Shown here: one piece after another, positions 7,602-14,413 of the stretch
Layout: each line of letters begins with the position of its first letter
Position numbering within the stretch: position 1 is the stretch's first letter
Assembly (NCBI GenBank): GCA_002359025.1
Contig: DEPZ01000078.1
Location: 1-15,124, forward strand
From: Erysipelotrichaceae bacterium UBA3379
GTDB taxonomy: Bacteria > Bacillota_I > Bacilli_A > Erysipelotrichales > Coprobacillaceae
Direction: 5' to 3'
Length of the DNA stretch: 15,124 nucleotides
Notes under the pieces: model-generated
Database searches by the model: none
What the model saw: only the letters and a program-made list of their open reading frames with translations
Told to the model about the DNA's origin: nothing
Translations under genes and position numbers: made by a program

Positions 7602-8465
7602 TTATCCTACCTTATTCACATCAAATTTTTTAGAAATCCATTTTGCTGTAAAGTTTAAAGCTAATATAATTAATACTAAGATTAATGCAATAACAAATGC
7701 TTCTTCATAATTTGCTTTTGCCATTTCTAAGTATAATTGAATTGTTAATGTTCCACCACTTGTAAACAAGTGAGAGAATAATCCTTTTGGTAATACTGAT
7801 AAGCTTCCTGCAGTAAATAATAATGCTGCTGATTCTGCAATAATTCTACCCATTGCAAGAATCACACCTGTAAGTATTCCCGGTATTGCACTTGGCAATA
7901 ATACAGTTCTAATCATATACCATTTTGTAGCTCCAATACCTAATGCTGCTTCTCTATAACTTTTAGGAACACTTTGTAAAGCAACTTGTGTATTTCTAGA
8001 AATAATTGGTAATATCATAATTGCAAGTGTAAGTGCACCAGTGAGAATTGAGTAGTGCAATTTTAACACACCTCCAAAGAACAACATACCGAAAAGCCCA
8101 TAAATAATTGATGGAATTCCTGCAAGAACTTCTGTTGTAAATGAGATAATACTTACAAACTTTTTATTTTTAGCATATTCATTAAGATATATTGCTCCAC
8201 CTATTCCTATAGGGCATGCAATAAGAAGAGTTACTACAATAATATAAACTGTATTAATGATATTTGGTAATATACCAACTGTATCTTTAAGAATACTTGT
8301 TGTATTGACGAGGTAACTGAATGAAAAATTTGGTATACCACGATAGCATATATAGCCAATAATAACGACAAGTAATGCTATTGAAATAAAACTACAGAAT
8401 TGAATAATTCCATAAAGAATTTTATCGCTCAATCTATGTTTCTTTTCATAGATACTATTTTCCAT
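7602..8465 (-). CDS. pstA: Phosphate ABC transporter permease PstA
   Basis: A 287-residue permease with about six membrane helices; the first spans roughly 18-42. The family motif AGIPSIIYGLFGMLFFG lies at about 114-130, and the cytoplasmic coupling loop that contacts PstB is in the SYREAALGIGATKWYMIRTV segment. It forms the phosphate channel together with PstC. The ATG overlaps the last 11 nt of pstC, and AGGAGGT sits inside the pstC coding end, so the two subunits are translationally coupled, as expected for a heterodimer. Length is normal for PstA. Confidence 0.95.
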   Translation of the reverse strand: MENSIYEKKHRLSDKILYGIIQFCSFISIALLVVIIGYICYRGIPNFSFSYLVNTTSILKDTVGILPNIINTVYIIVVTLLIACPIGIGGAIYLNEYAKNKKFVSIISFTTEVLAGIPSIIYGLFGMLFFGGVLKLHYSILTGALTLAIMILPIISRNTQVALQSVPKSYREAALGIGATKWYMIRTVLLPSAIPGILTGVILAMGRIIAESAALLFTAGSLSVLPKGLFSHLFTSGGTLTIQLYLEMAKANYEEAFVIALILVLIILALNFTAKWISKKFDVNKVG

Positions 8466-9390
8466 CTTGCTGACCTCCTTTTAAGATAAATGTTAATATT
8501 AAGTTAATACATATAATAAATATAAACAGAACTAATCCAATTGTAAATAAAACTTCACGATGTAACCCAGAAGCATAACTCATTTCTGAAACAATGGCTG
8601 TTGTTAAGAAACGTACTGAATTGAATGGCAAAGGCATATTAACAGCATTTCCTGCTACTAGCAAGATAGCCATTGCTTCTCCTATTGCACGTCCTACTCC
8701 TAGTACAATTGCTGACATAATACCGTTTTTTGCAGCTGGAAGTACAACTTTGAATATTGTTTGCATTTGGCTTGCTCCAAGTGCTAAAGAGCTTTTTCTA
8801 TAATCGTCTGGTACTGTTGTTAAAGCTGTTTCAGTGATATTAATGAGAGTTGGTAATATCATGATTGCTAAAACAAGTATTGCAGAGATCAGATTTGATC
8901 CACCTGTAAATTGGTGTGTTGTTGAATTTTTAAAGATAATTAATTCTAATTGATACATTAGAGGATTAATAATCAATATACCTAATAGACCATATACGAC
9001 TGATGGTATACCTGCGAGTAATTCAATTGCAGATTTTAATATTTTTTTAACTTTAGGATTTGCTAATTCTGATAAATTAACTGCAGTTAAAATACCAATT
9101 GGTACTCCAATACAGATTGCAATGAATACACCAACTATAGATGTTAATATAACATATAATATCCCATAACTTGGTGTTGAGGCAGTTGGTGCCCATACAC
9201 TACTAAATAGTATTTCTGTAATACCTACTTTAAAAATAGCAGGTGTTCCAGAGATAAACATGTAGGCAGTTATTGATAAAACTGCGACGATTGAAACGAC
9301 AGCACAGCAAGTAAAAATGATAGATGCTATTTTTTCAACCATTGACTTTGTTTTACTATCGCTTAAAATAGATATCACTTTTCTTTCCAT
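8455..9390 (-). CDS. pstC: Phosphate ABC transporter permease PstC
   Basis: A 311-residue permease, slightly longer than PstA because of a longer first periplasm-facing (external) region. The first membrane helix is at about 20-46; the inner-membrane transport fold holds AGIPSVVYGLLGILI and the coupling loop DDYRKSSLALGASQMQTI, the EAA-like region that docks on PstB. The start ATG is preceded by AAGGAG and lies 10 nt after the stop of pstS2, whose 3' end supplies the ribosome binding site. PstC and PstA are paralogues; the order S-C-A-B is the usual one and supports assignment of this gene as PstC. Confidence 0.95.
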   Translation of the reverse strand: MERKVISILSDSKTKSMVEKIASIIFTCCAVVSIVAVLSITAYMFISGTPAIFKVGITEILFSSVWAPTASTPSYGILYVILTSIVGVFIAICIGVPIGILTAVNLSELANPKVKKILKSAIELLAGIPSVVYGLLGILIINPLMYQLELIIFKNSTTHQFTGGSNLISAILVLAIMILPTLINITETALTTVPDDYRKSSLALGASQMQTIFKVVLPAAKNGIMSAIVLGVGRAIGEAMAILLVAGNAVNMPLPFNSVRFLTTAIVSEMSYASGLHREVLFTIGLVLFIFIICINLILTFILKGGQQDGK

Positions 9391-9400
9391 ACAATACTCC

Positions 9401-10219
9401 TTATTCTTGAGGACTGATTAATCCTACTGATTTAATTACTTTTTGTCCTTGTTCACTTTGGATAAAGTCAAATACTTGTTGAACTGATTCTTTTTGTTCT
9501 TCAATAGTTCCATTAGTTGCCATTACAAAAGGTCTTTGTAATGAATAGCTTCCATTTTTAATTGTTTCTTCTGTTGCTTCAACATTATCTATTTTTAATG
9601 TTTTTACAGAATCATCTACTACATCTAATGAAACATAGCCTATTGCACCAGGAATTGATGCTGCTTTAGCCATAACTGGTCCTGTTTCATTCAATTCATT
9701 TGCATATTTGCATTGACCTTCCACTTCTAATATTTCTTCGAATGCTGTTCTTGTACCTGAGCCAGATTCTCTACCAATAACGACTATTGGTTGATCTTTT
9801 CCACCTACTTCTTTCCAATTTCTTATTTTACCTTTATAGATATCAATAAGTTGTTGTTTAGATAGGTTATCTACAGTATTATTGTTATCTGTGACAATAA
9901 CGATTGCATCTATAGCTACAATATTTTCTACAATACCTTGAGATTTTTCTTCTTCATCTAATGAACGAGATGAATTTCCAATATCTGATGTTTTTGTTAA
10001 AACAGATTCAATACCTGCACTTGAACCTGTAAATTGTGGTTCTAATTGTAAATCTGGATATGGATCTTGAATAGCTTCTTTAAGAGCATTGACAAGTTTC
10101 TCCATAGAAGTTGATCCATTTAATGTTATTTTTTCAATTTCATTTTCTGCATTAGCTGAATTGCTTAATATGGGTAAAGCTAATAAAACAACAAGCATGA
10201 AAACTATAACTTTTTTCAT
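9401..10219 (-). CDS. pstS: Phosphate-binding protein PstS, second copy, not lipidated
   Basis: A 272-residue phosphate-binding protein. The phosphate site motifs GSTSMEK, FTGSSAG and RESGSGTR are present. The N-terminus, MKKVIVFMLVVLLALPILS, is a clear Sec signal but has no cysteine; it most likely ends in a type I cleavage site near NSANA. Hence this copy should be released or held only through the cell wall or PstCA, unlike its paralogue. I use the ATG at 10219 because AAGGA is 9 nt upstream, giving a standard signal peptide; an earlier start would put 12 extra residues in front. It is strongly similar to the neighbouring pstS over its whole length, pointing to tandem duplication. It heads the pstCAB-phoU-phoPR transcript and has its own PhoP-box-like leader. 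Confidence 0.92.
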   Translation of the reverse strand: MKKVIVFMLVVLLALPILSNSANAENEIEKITLNGSTSMEKLVNALKEAIQDPYPDLQLEPQFTGSSAGIESVLTKTSDIGNSSRSLDEEEKSQGIVENIVAIDAIVIVTDNNNTVDNLSKQQLIDIYKGKIRNWKEVGGKDQPIVVIGRESGSGTRTAFEEILEVEGQCKYANELNETGPVMAKAASIPGAIGYVSLDVVDDSVKTLKIDNVEATEETIKNGSYSLQRPFVMATNGTIEEQKESVQQVFDFIQSEQGQKVIKSVGLISPQE

Positions 10220-10293
10220 ATACATCCATCCTTTTATACTAAAATAATCAAACAAAGTTTATATCTTTTCAATGCAATGAAAAAGCAAGGTTA

Positions 10294-10321
10294 TGTATAA
10301 TATATGTTAAGATTATGTAAA
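10294..10321 (-). promoter_or_regulatory. Putative PhoP box array before second pstS
   Basis: Reading the minus strand, TTTACA (10321-10316), TTAACA (10310-10305) and TATACA (10299-10294) are hexamers with 5-nt spacers, an 11-bp period. This matches the TT(A/T/C)ACA-N5 repeat arrangement known for Bacillus PhoP. No good -35 element is visible, as expected for an activator-dependent promoter. Confidence 0.65.
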
Positions 10322-10370
10322 TTTCTTAACTTTGCTCATATTTATTTAACATTTCGTTTTCCAAATTTAC

Positions 10371-10402
10371 AAATGAAAACCTCAAGATAACTCTTGAGGT
10401 TT
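10371..10402 (-). terminator. Intrinsic terminator of the first pstS
   Basis: On the minus strand AAACCTCAAG (10402-10393) pairs perfectly with CTTGAGGTTT (10386-10377) around a 6-nt loop, followed by TTCATTT. It lies 12 nt after the pstS stop codon. It separates a highly expressed binding protein from the remaining operon. Confidence 0.8.
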
Positions 10403-10413
10403 AGTACTGCTGA

Positions 10414-11244
10414 TTACTCAGGAGTTACAAGACCTACTTGTTCAATAATGGCTTGACCGTTATCGCTTTCGATGAATTCAAATACTGCTTGTACAGCTTC
10501 AGATTGATCTTTGATTTCTCCTTTAGTTGCCATTACGAATGGTCTTTGTAATGTATAACTTCCATCTTTGATTGTTTCTTCTGTAGCTTGAACGCTATCG
10601 ATATTTATTGCTTTTACAGTGTCATCAATCATATCTAATGAAACATATCCAATTGCACCTGGAGTAGATGATACTTTTGCAATAACAGCTCCAGTTTCAT
10701 TTAATTCATTTGCATATTTGCATTGATCTTCAATTCCTAAGATTTCTTCAAATGCTCCTCTTGTCCCTGATGCTGCTTCACGTCCAATAACAACGATTTT
10801 TTGATCAGCTCCACCAACATCTTTCCAGTTAGTTATTTTTCCTGTGTAAATATCTGATAATTGTTGTTTTGTAAGGTTTTCGATAGTATTGTTTTTATCT
10901 ACAACCATTGCGATACCATCAATTGCTACAATATTTTCTACAATTCCTTGAGATTTTTCTTCTTCTTTTAATGCTCTTGATGAATTTCCAATCATTGTTT
11001 TTCCGCTTGCAACTGCTTCAATACCAGCACTTGAACCTGTAAATTGTGGTTCTAATTGTAAATTAGGATAGACTTCTGTAATCCCTTCTTTTATACCATT
11101 AATAAATTTTTCCATTGATGTAGAACCCTCAAGTGTAACTTTTCCACTAACGCTTGAAGTTTGTGAACTGTTGTCAGTTCCTCCACATCCCACTAAACTC
11201 ATTCCTAAAACCAATGTTAATAATAAAGTTCCAATTTTCTTCAT
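10414..11244 (-). CDS. pstS: Phosphate-binding lipoprotein PstS, first copy
   Basis: A 276-residue extracellular phosphate-binding lipoprotein. The signal peptide MKKIGTLLLTLVLGMSLVGC ends in the lipobox SLVGC, so Cys20 would be lipidated and anchor the protein to the outer face of the membrane, where it feeds PstCA. The ligand motifs GSTSMEK, FTGSSAG and REAASGTR are present; the last has Ala where its paralogue and most family members have Gly-Ser (RESGSGTR), a change next to phosphate-binding residues. The start is preceded by AAGGAAGGAT. The gene is monocistronic in design, with a PhoP-box-like leader in front and a strong terminator behind, suggesting high expression independent of the transporter genes. 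Confidence 0.95.
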   Translation of the reverse strand: MKKIGTLLLTLVLGMSLVGCGGTDNSSQTSSVSGKVTLEGSTSMEKFINGIKEGITEVYPNLQLEPQFTGSSAGIEAVASGKTMIGNSSRALKEEEKSQGIVENIVAIDGIAMVVDKNNTIENLTKQQLSDIYTGKITNWKDVGGADQKIVVIGREAASGTRGAFEEILGIEDQCKYANELNETGAVIAKVSSTPGAIGYVSLDMIDDTVKAINIDSVQATEETIKDGSYTLQRPFVMATKGEIKDQSEAVQAVFEFIESDNGQAIIEQVGLVTPE

Positions 11245-11325
11245 ATTCTTATCCTTCCTTTTATTAATCTCTTTTTAAGACATCTCAAGTTTATAATTTT
11301 TTTTTAATTGTAAATATCTTAATTA

Positions 11326-11353
11326 TGTATAAAATAGGTTAAGTTTATCTTAA
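11326..11353 (-). promoter_or_regulatory. Putative PhoP box array before first pstS
   Basis: On the minus strand TTAAGA (11353-11348), TTAACC (11342-11337) and TATACA (11331-11326) repeat with 5-nt spacers, the same three-box pattern and order as before the second pstS. The region between here and the pstS start is otherwise AT-rich leader with no other signal that I can see. Confidence 0.65.
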
Positions 11354-11390
11354 TTATTATTATTATGTGTTCAATTAAGTCTCTTTAAAC

Positions 11391-11420
11391 AAAATAAAAA
11401 ACAATCACCGATTGTTTTTT
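11391..11420 (-). terminator. Intrinsic terminator of the orphan transcript (can work both ways)
   Basis: On the minus strand AAAACAATC (11418-11410) pairs with GATTGTTTT (11406-11398) around a 3-nt loop and continues into TTATTTTG. The sequence is nearly symmetrical and could also stop plus-strand transcription. Confidence 0.7.
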
Positions 11421-11451
11421 ATTACTTATTCATTTTTTAGAATCTTTACAT

Positions 11452-11535
11452 TCATAGTCCAAGTATGTCTTTTTTAAATTTAGATTTATAACGATGAATA
11501 GGAGTATGAGAGGCTATGTATGCCAAGATATCCAT
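11452..11535 (-). CDS. Possible 27-residue peptide inside the orphan transcript
   Basis: An ATG-initiated frame of 27 codons ending in TGA would give a basic peptide starting MDILAYIASHTPIHRYK. The hydrophobic start is short and the second half is Lys-rich. There is no AGGAGG-like sequence before the ATG; the upstream stretch is AAAATATTTCATA. I recognise no family. It is listed because it fills the middle of a promoter-terminator unit, but absence of a ribosome binding site makes translation doubtful. The non-coding reading is preferred. Confidence 0.2.
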   Translation of the reverse strand: MDILAYIASHTPIHRYKSKFKKDILGL

Positions 11536-11557
11536 TATGAAATATTTTGTTTTTTAA

Positions 11558-11573
11558 TTAGCCACTGCTAACT
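11558..11573. promoter_or_regulatory. Operator copy 4 (AGTTAG-N6-CTAA) at the orphan promoter
   Basis: On the minus strand AGTTAG, six bases CAGTGG, then CTAA. It begins 8 nt after the -10 and therefore covers the expected start site. It matches the three copies in the feo region in both arms and in spacer length. Confidence 0.65.
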
Positions 11574-11581
11574 ACAAGTTA

Positions 11582-11610
11582 AATATACACTATACCTTAT
11601 ATTATGTCAA
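11582..11610 (-). promoter_or_regulatory. Strong orphan promoter downstream of the feo operon
   Basis: On the minus strand TTGACA (11610-11605), a 17-nt spacer and TATATT (11587-11582). Only the last-but-one base of the -10 departs from consensus. It points into a region with no recognisable long gene before the pstS leader, and the terminator at 11391-11420 would stop most of its output. Confidence 0.7.
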
Positions 11611-11663
11611 TAAAAATTAGAAATATTTTTAATGTATTTCTTTTTTTAATAAATTTATGTATT

Positions 11664-11999
11664 TTAGATATGATATCCTAATTTTGATATCATATTTTTA
11701 ATTTCCTCTTCATCTATGATCTGTGTACTTTGGATGATTGCTTTCTTTTCATCTAAATTCACATGACATGCTAGATAACTTATTTTGTTTATAGCATTTT
11801 CTATCTTATTTACACAATTTTGACAATGCATACCTTCAATTTTAAATTCTTTTTGATCCATAATATAAGAAAGATTTTTATGAGTAGAAATTGTTGTTCC
11901 TCCACAACAACCACTTTCACCTTTTATATGTTTTAAGCTATTTTTGAATGCATACAAAACAATAATGATTAATATAATAATAATGATAATTGTTGCCAT
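11664..11999 (-). CDS. Membrane-anchored heavy-metal-associated (HMA) domain protein
   Basis: A 111-residue protein with three parts: an N-terminal membrane helix (about 3-18, almost only Ile, Leu and Val), a short Cys motif GCCGG (Cys31-Cys32), and a C-terminal HMA ferredoxin-like domain (about 50-111) with the metal-binding GMHCQNC (Cys59 and Cys62). The first part resembles the FeoB-associated Cys-rich protein encoded just upstream, so this looks like a fusion of that module with a copper-chaperone-type domain. HMA domains normally bind Cu+ or Zn2+, not Fe2+, so its role in an iron operon is open: metal delivery, metal exchange or redox protection. AAGGAG lies 6 nt before the ATG. It is the last gene of the feo operon and ends within a 10-bp inverted repeat. 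Confidence 0.8.
   Translation of the reverse strand: MATIIIIIILIIIVLYAFKNSLKHIKGESGCCGGTTISTHKNLSYIMDQKEFKIEGMHCQNCVNKIENAINKISYLACHVNLDEKKAIIQSTQIIDEEEIKNMISKLGYHI
11668..11695. repeat. Perfect 10-bp inverted repeat at the 3' end of the HMA gene
   Basis: ATATGATATC (11668-11677) and GATATCATAT (11686-11695) with an 8-bp loop. It lies within the last codons. On the minus strand no T-run follows, so it is a weak terminator candidate and may instead protect the mRNA 3' end; on the plus strand it is followed by T-rich sequence. Confidence 0.5.
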
Positions 12000-12020
12000 A
12001 GGCTTCTCCTTTCTAAAAAT

Positions 12021-12042
12021 AGGAACTACTTACGTAGCTCCT
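12021..12042 (-). terminator. Terminator-like hairpin between the Cys-rich and HMA genes
   Basis: On the minus strand AGGAGCTAC (12042-12034) pairs with GTAGTTCCT (12029-12021), nine pairs with one G-T, loop GTAA, followed by ATTTTTAG. The stem includes the last codons and the stop of the upstream gene. It could lower expression of the HMA gene within the operon, since no promoter is seen after it. Confidence 0.55.
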
Positions 12043-12220
12043 GTTTTTTATATTCTTCAACTAATGTTTTTGAGTGATGACATAATGAACTGCTACCACA
12101 TCCACTACAGCTTCCTCCACAACTGGACTTTCCTGTTTTCTTATCATGGATAATAGAACGAATAATGAAAATGACTATAATAATAAGAATACATAGAATA
12201 ATAAATGTTGATAAGTTCAT
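12026..12220 (-). CDS. FeoB-associated Cys-rich membrane protein
   Basis: A 64-residue protein with one N-terminal transmembrane helix (about 4-22), a short basic linker, and a cysteine cluster CGGSCSGC plus a further Cys-His-His (Cys34, 38, 41, 47, His48, His49). This is the layout of the FeoB-associated Cys-rich membrane protein family (PF12669), found beside feoB in many Firmicutes. Its exact task is unknown; the Cys/His cluster suggests binding of iron or support of FeoB at the membrane, perhaps in place of FeoC, which is absent here. It lies 13 nt after feoB with AGGAGGGA before the ATG, so it is co-transcribed and probably made in similar amounts. Confidence 0.9.
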   Translation of the reverse strand: MNLSTFIILCILIIIVIFIIRSIIHDKKTGKSSCGGSCSGCGSSSLCHHSKTLVEEYKKQELRK

Positions 12221-12233
12221 AATGTCCCTCCTT

Positions 12234-14360
12234 TTATTTCATTGAAAATTCAACTTCTAAAGTTTGATTTTGTTTTGGCTTTCTGATTAATAGATAAATC
12301 ATTCCAGCAAGAATAATAAATGCAATAATTGTCCAGAAACCGAATATACCATTAATCATTAAGTTTCCAATTTGATAAACCATTAATGCAACAACATATG
12401 CAAAGATACATTGATATGAAATAGCAATAATAGTCCATTTTGCGCTATTCATTTCTCTTTTAATTGCACCTATTGCAGCAAAGCAAGGAGCACACAATAA
12501 GTTAAAGACAAGGAATGAATAGGCTGATAATGTTGTAAATTGCATTGCAAGTGTACCCCACACTTCAACACCATCTTCTGCGACTTCAGCAAAGCCAAAG
12601 ATTTGTCCAAATGTTTGTACTACATTTTCTTTTGCAATTAATCCTGTTACAGAAGCTACAGCTCCTTCCCAGAATCCCCAACCAAGTGGAGCAAAGATCC
12701 AAGCAAATGTTTGTCCAATAGATGCTAAAATACTATTATTAATATCTTCTACCATTGTAAATGATCCATTTTCAAATCCCCATGCCTGTAAAAACCAAAG
12801 AACAATTGAAGATAATAAAATTATTGTACCAGCTTTTTTTATGAAAGACCAACCTCTTTCCCACATACTTCTTAAAACATTCATAATTCTTGGAGCATGA
12901 TATGCTGGCATTTCCATAACAAATGGTGATGGATCTCCAATAAATAATCTCGTTTTCTTTAATATGATTCCAGAAACAATAATAGCTGCTACACCCACAA
13001 AGTAAGCACTTGGTCCTACCCAAGGAGCACCATCAAAGATTGCTCCTGCTATTAATGCAATAATTGGTAATTTTGCACTACATGGAATAAATGTAGTGGT
13101 CATGATTGTCATTTTTCTATCTCTATCACTCTCAATTGTACGGCTAGCCATAACACCAGGAACCCCGCATCCAGTACCAATCAACATAGGTATAAACGAT
13201 TTCCCTGATAAACCAAATTTTCTAAAAATTCTATCCATAATAAATGCAATACGTGCCATATATCCACAATCTTCCAATACAGCCAAGAATGCAAATAAAA
13301 CTAGCATTTGTGGTACAAATCCTAAAACTGCTCCTACACCTGCTACAATACCATCAAGAATTAATGATTGTAACCAGGATGCACAGTTTACTGATACTAA
13401 AAATGCTTCAATTGCTGGTGGGATAATTTCTCCAAATAAAACGTCATTTGTCCAATCAGTAACAAATGTACCAACAGTTGTTACAGATACATAATAAACG
13501 ATAAACATCACTAATGCAAATATTGGTAATGCTAAAATACGATTTGTAACAAATCTATCAATTTTATCTGATGTCGTTAGTTTATCTCTATTTGCCTTTT
13601 TATAACAATCACCAATTACTGAAGAAATAAAACTGTATCTTGCATCTGTAATTAAGCTTTCACTATCATCGTCCATTTCTTCTTCATAAGAAGATATTGC
13701 ATTTTCATTGATTTTTATATTTAAAGCCTTTATAATTTTTTCATCTCGTTCAAAGAGTTTTACACTATAGAATAATTTACGTTTTGATTGAATATTTTGT
13801 GGTAATGATGACGCTAATATATCTAAAATACTATTTAATTTTGAATTATAAATGTTAATGACTTCATAATCATATGTTGCCATACTTTTTACTTTATCCA
13901 TTAACTCTTTGATACCCTTATTTTTAAGTGCAGAAATTGGTAATACAGGACAACCTAATTTTTTTGATAATTGATTGTAATCAATTTTATCACCATTTTT
14001 TTCTATAACATCTAACATATTGATTGCGACAACAACTGGAATTCCTAGTTCTAATAATTGTGTTGTTAAATATAGATTTCTTTCTAGATTTGATCCATCA
14101 ACAATATTTAAAATAACATCTACATGTTCATTCAATAAGAATTCTCTTGATACAACTTCTTCTAGTGTATATGGAGATAAAGAATAAATACCTGGTAAAT
14201 CTGTAATTGAAATATCTTTATCTGATTTATATTTTCCTTGTTTCTTTTCTACTGTAACCCCTGGCCAGTTTCCAACAAATTGATTTGCTCCTGTCAAGGC
14301 ATTGAATAATGTTGTTTTTCCACTGTTAGGATTTCCTGCTAACGCTACTTGTATTTTCAT
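12234..14360 (-). CDS. feoB: Ferrous iron transport GTPase/permease FeoB
   Basis: A 708-residue Fe2+ importer. The N-terminal G domain has G1 GNPNSGKTT (9-17), G2 Thr36, G3 DLPG (54-57), G4 NMLD (114-117) and G5 ISAL near 142-145, followed by the helical GDI-like segment (about 170-265) and the polytopic FeoB core. The core has the two gate regions: one with LVLFAFLAVLEDCGYMARIA and GTGCGVPG and FIPCSAKLPI, and a second with LLCAPCFAAIGAIKREM near the C-terminus. The extra CxxC (CAPC) fits the Gram-positive type of FeoB. The ATG is preceded by GGGAGGATCTT, and a copy of the shared feo operator lies immediately upstream of this ribosome binding site. Length and motifs indicate a complete, intact gene. 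Confidence 0.97.
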   Translation of the reverse strand: MKIQVALAGNPNSGKTTLFNALTGANQFVGNWPGVTVEKKQGKYKSDKDISITDLPGIYSLSPYTLEEVVSREFLLNEHVDVILNIVDGSNLERNLYLTTQLLELGIPVVVAINMLDVIEKNGDKIDYNQLSKKLGCPVLPISALKNKGIKELMDKVKSMATYDYEVINIYNSKLNSILDILASSLPQNIQSKRKLFYSVKLFERDEKIIKALNIKINENAISSYEEEMDDDSESLITDARYSFISSVIGDCYKKANRDKLTTSDKIDRFVTNRILALPIFALVMFIVYYVSVTTVGTFVTDWTNDVLFGEIIPPAIEAFLVSVNCASWLQSLILDGIVAGVGAVLGFVPQMLVLFAFLAVLEDCGYMARIAFIMDRIFRKFGLSGKSFIPMLIGTGCGVPGVMASRTIESDRDRKMTIMTTTFIPCSAKLPIIALIAGAIFDGAPWVGPSAYFVGVAAIIVSGIILKKTRLFIGDPSPFVMEMPAYHAPRIMNVLRSMWERGWSFIKKAGTIILLSSIVLWFLQAWGFENGSFTMVEDINNSILASIGQTFAWIFAPLGWGFWEGAVASVTGLIAKENVVQTFGQIFGFAEVAEDGVEVWGTLAMQFTTLSAYSFLVFNLLCAPCFAAIGAIKREMNSAKWTIIAISYQCIFAYVVALMVYQIGNLMINGIFGFWTIIAFIILAGMIYLLIRKPKQNQTLEVEFSMK

Positions 14361-14374
14361 AAGATCCTCCCTCT

Positions 14375-14391
14375 GTTAGAATAGACTAACT
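14375..14391. promoter_or_regulatory. Operator copy 3 (AGTTAG-N6-CTAAC) before feoB
   Basis: On the minus strand AGTTAG (14391-14386), six bases, CTAAC (14379-14375), located between feoA2 and feoB and ending 4 nt before the GGGAGG ribosome binding site. Only a weak promoter-like pair (TTGAAG-N17-AATTAA) lies upstream, so it may act as a roadblock, or as an RNA hairpin, rather than as a classical promoter operator. Confidence 0.6.
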
Positions 14392-14413
14392 CGTTTCTTT
14401 AATTAAATGCTGC

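Larger units (their letters stand above)
11396..11575 (-). ncRNA. Candidate metal-regulated small RNA (about 180 nt)
   Basis: A near-consensus promoter and an intrinsic terminator delimit a short transcription unit in a region without a long open frame. The predicted RNA starts close to 11575. Its first nucleotides AGTTAGC-AGTG-GCTAATT can fold as a 7-bp 5' hairpin and are also the DNA operator shared with feo. The middle holds an unpaired-looking CU-rich stretch, GCCTCTCATACTCCTATTC, in which CTCCT can pair with ribosome binding sites. The 3' end is a hairpin with a U-tract. This resembles iron-sparing sRNAs such as FsrA in design, not in sequence. A 27-codon frame lies inside, so a peptide gene or a dual-function RNA cannot be excluded. 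All functional claims are inference. Confidence 0.45.

Noticed and set aside
11388..11400. Pairing of CTCCT in the candidate sRNA with the pstC ribosome binding site (8-nt match ATACTCCT/AGGAGTAT)
   Set aside because: The match does not extend beyond 8 nt, and many ribosome binding sites in this AT-rich genome would match as well, so it is not evidence for a specific target.
13096..13494. A 132-codon open frame on the plus strand, antisense to feoB
   Set aside because: It lies fully within the feoB membrane core, has no ribosome binding site, and its composition is what a reversed, hydrophobic AT-rich gene gives. No domain is recognisable.
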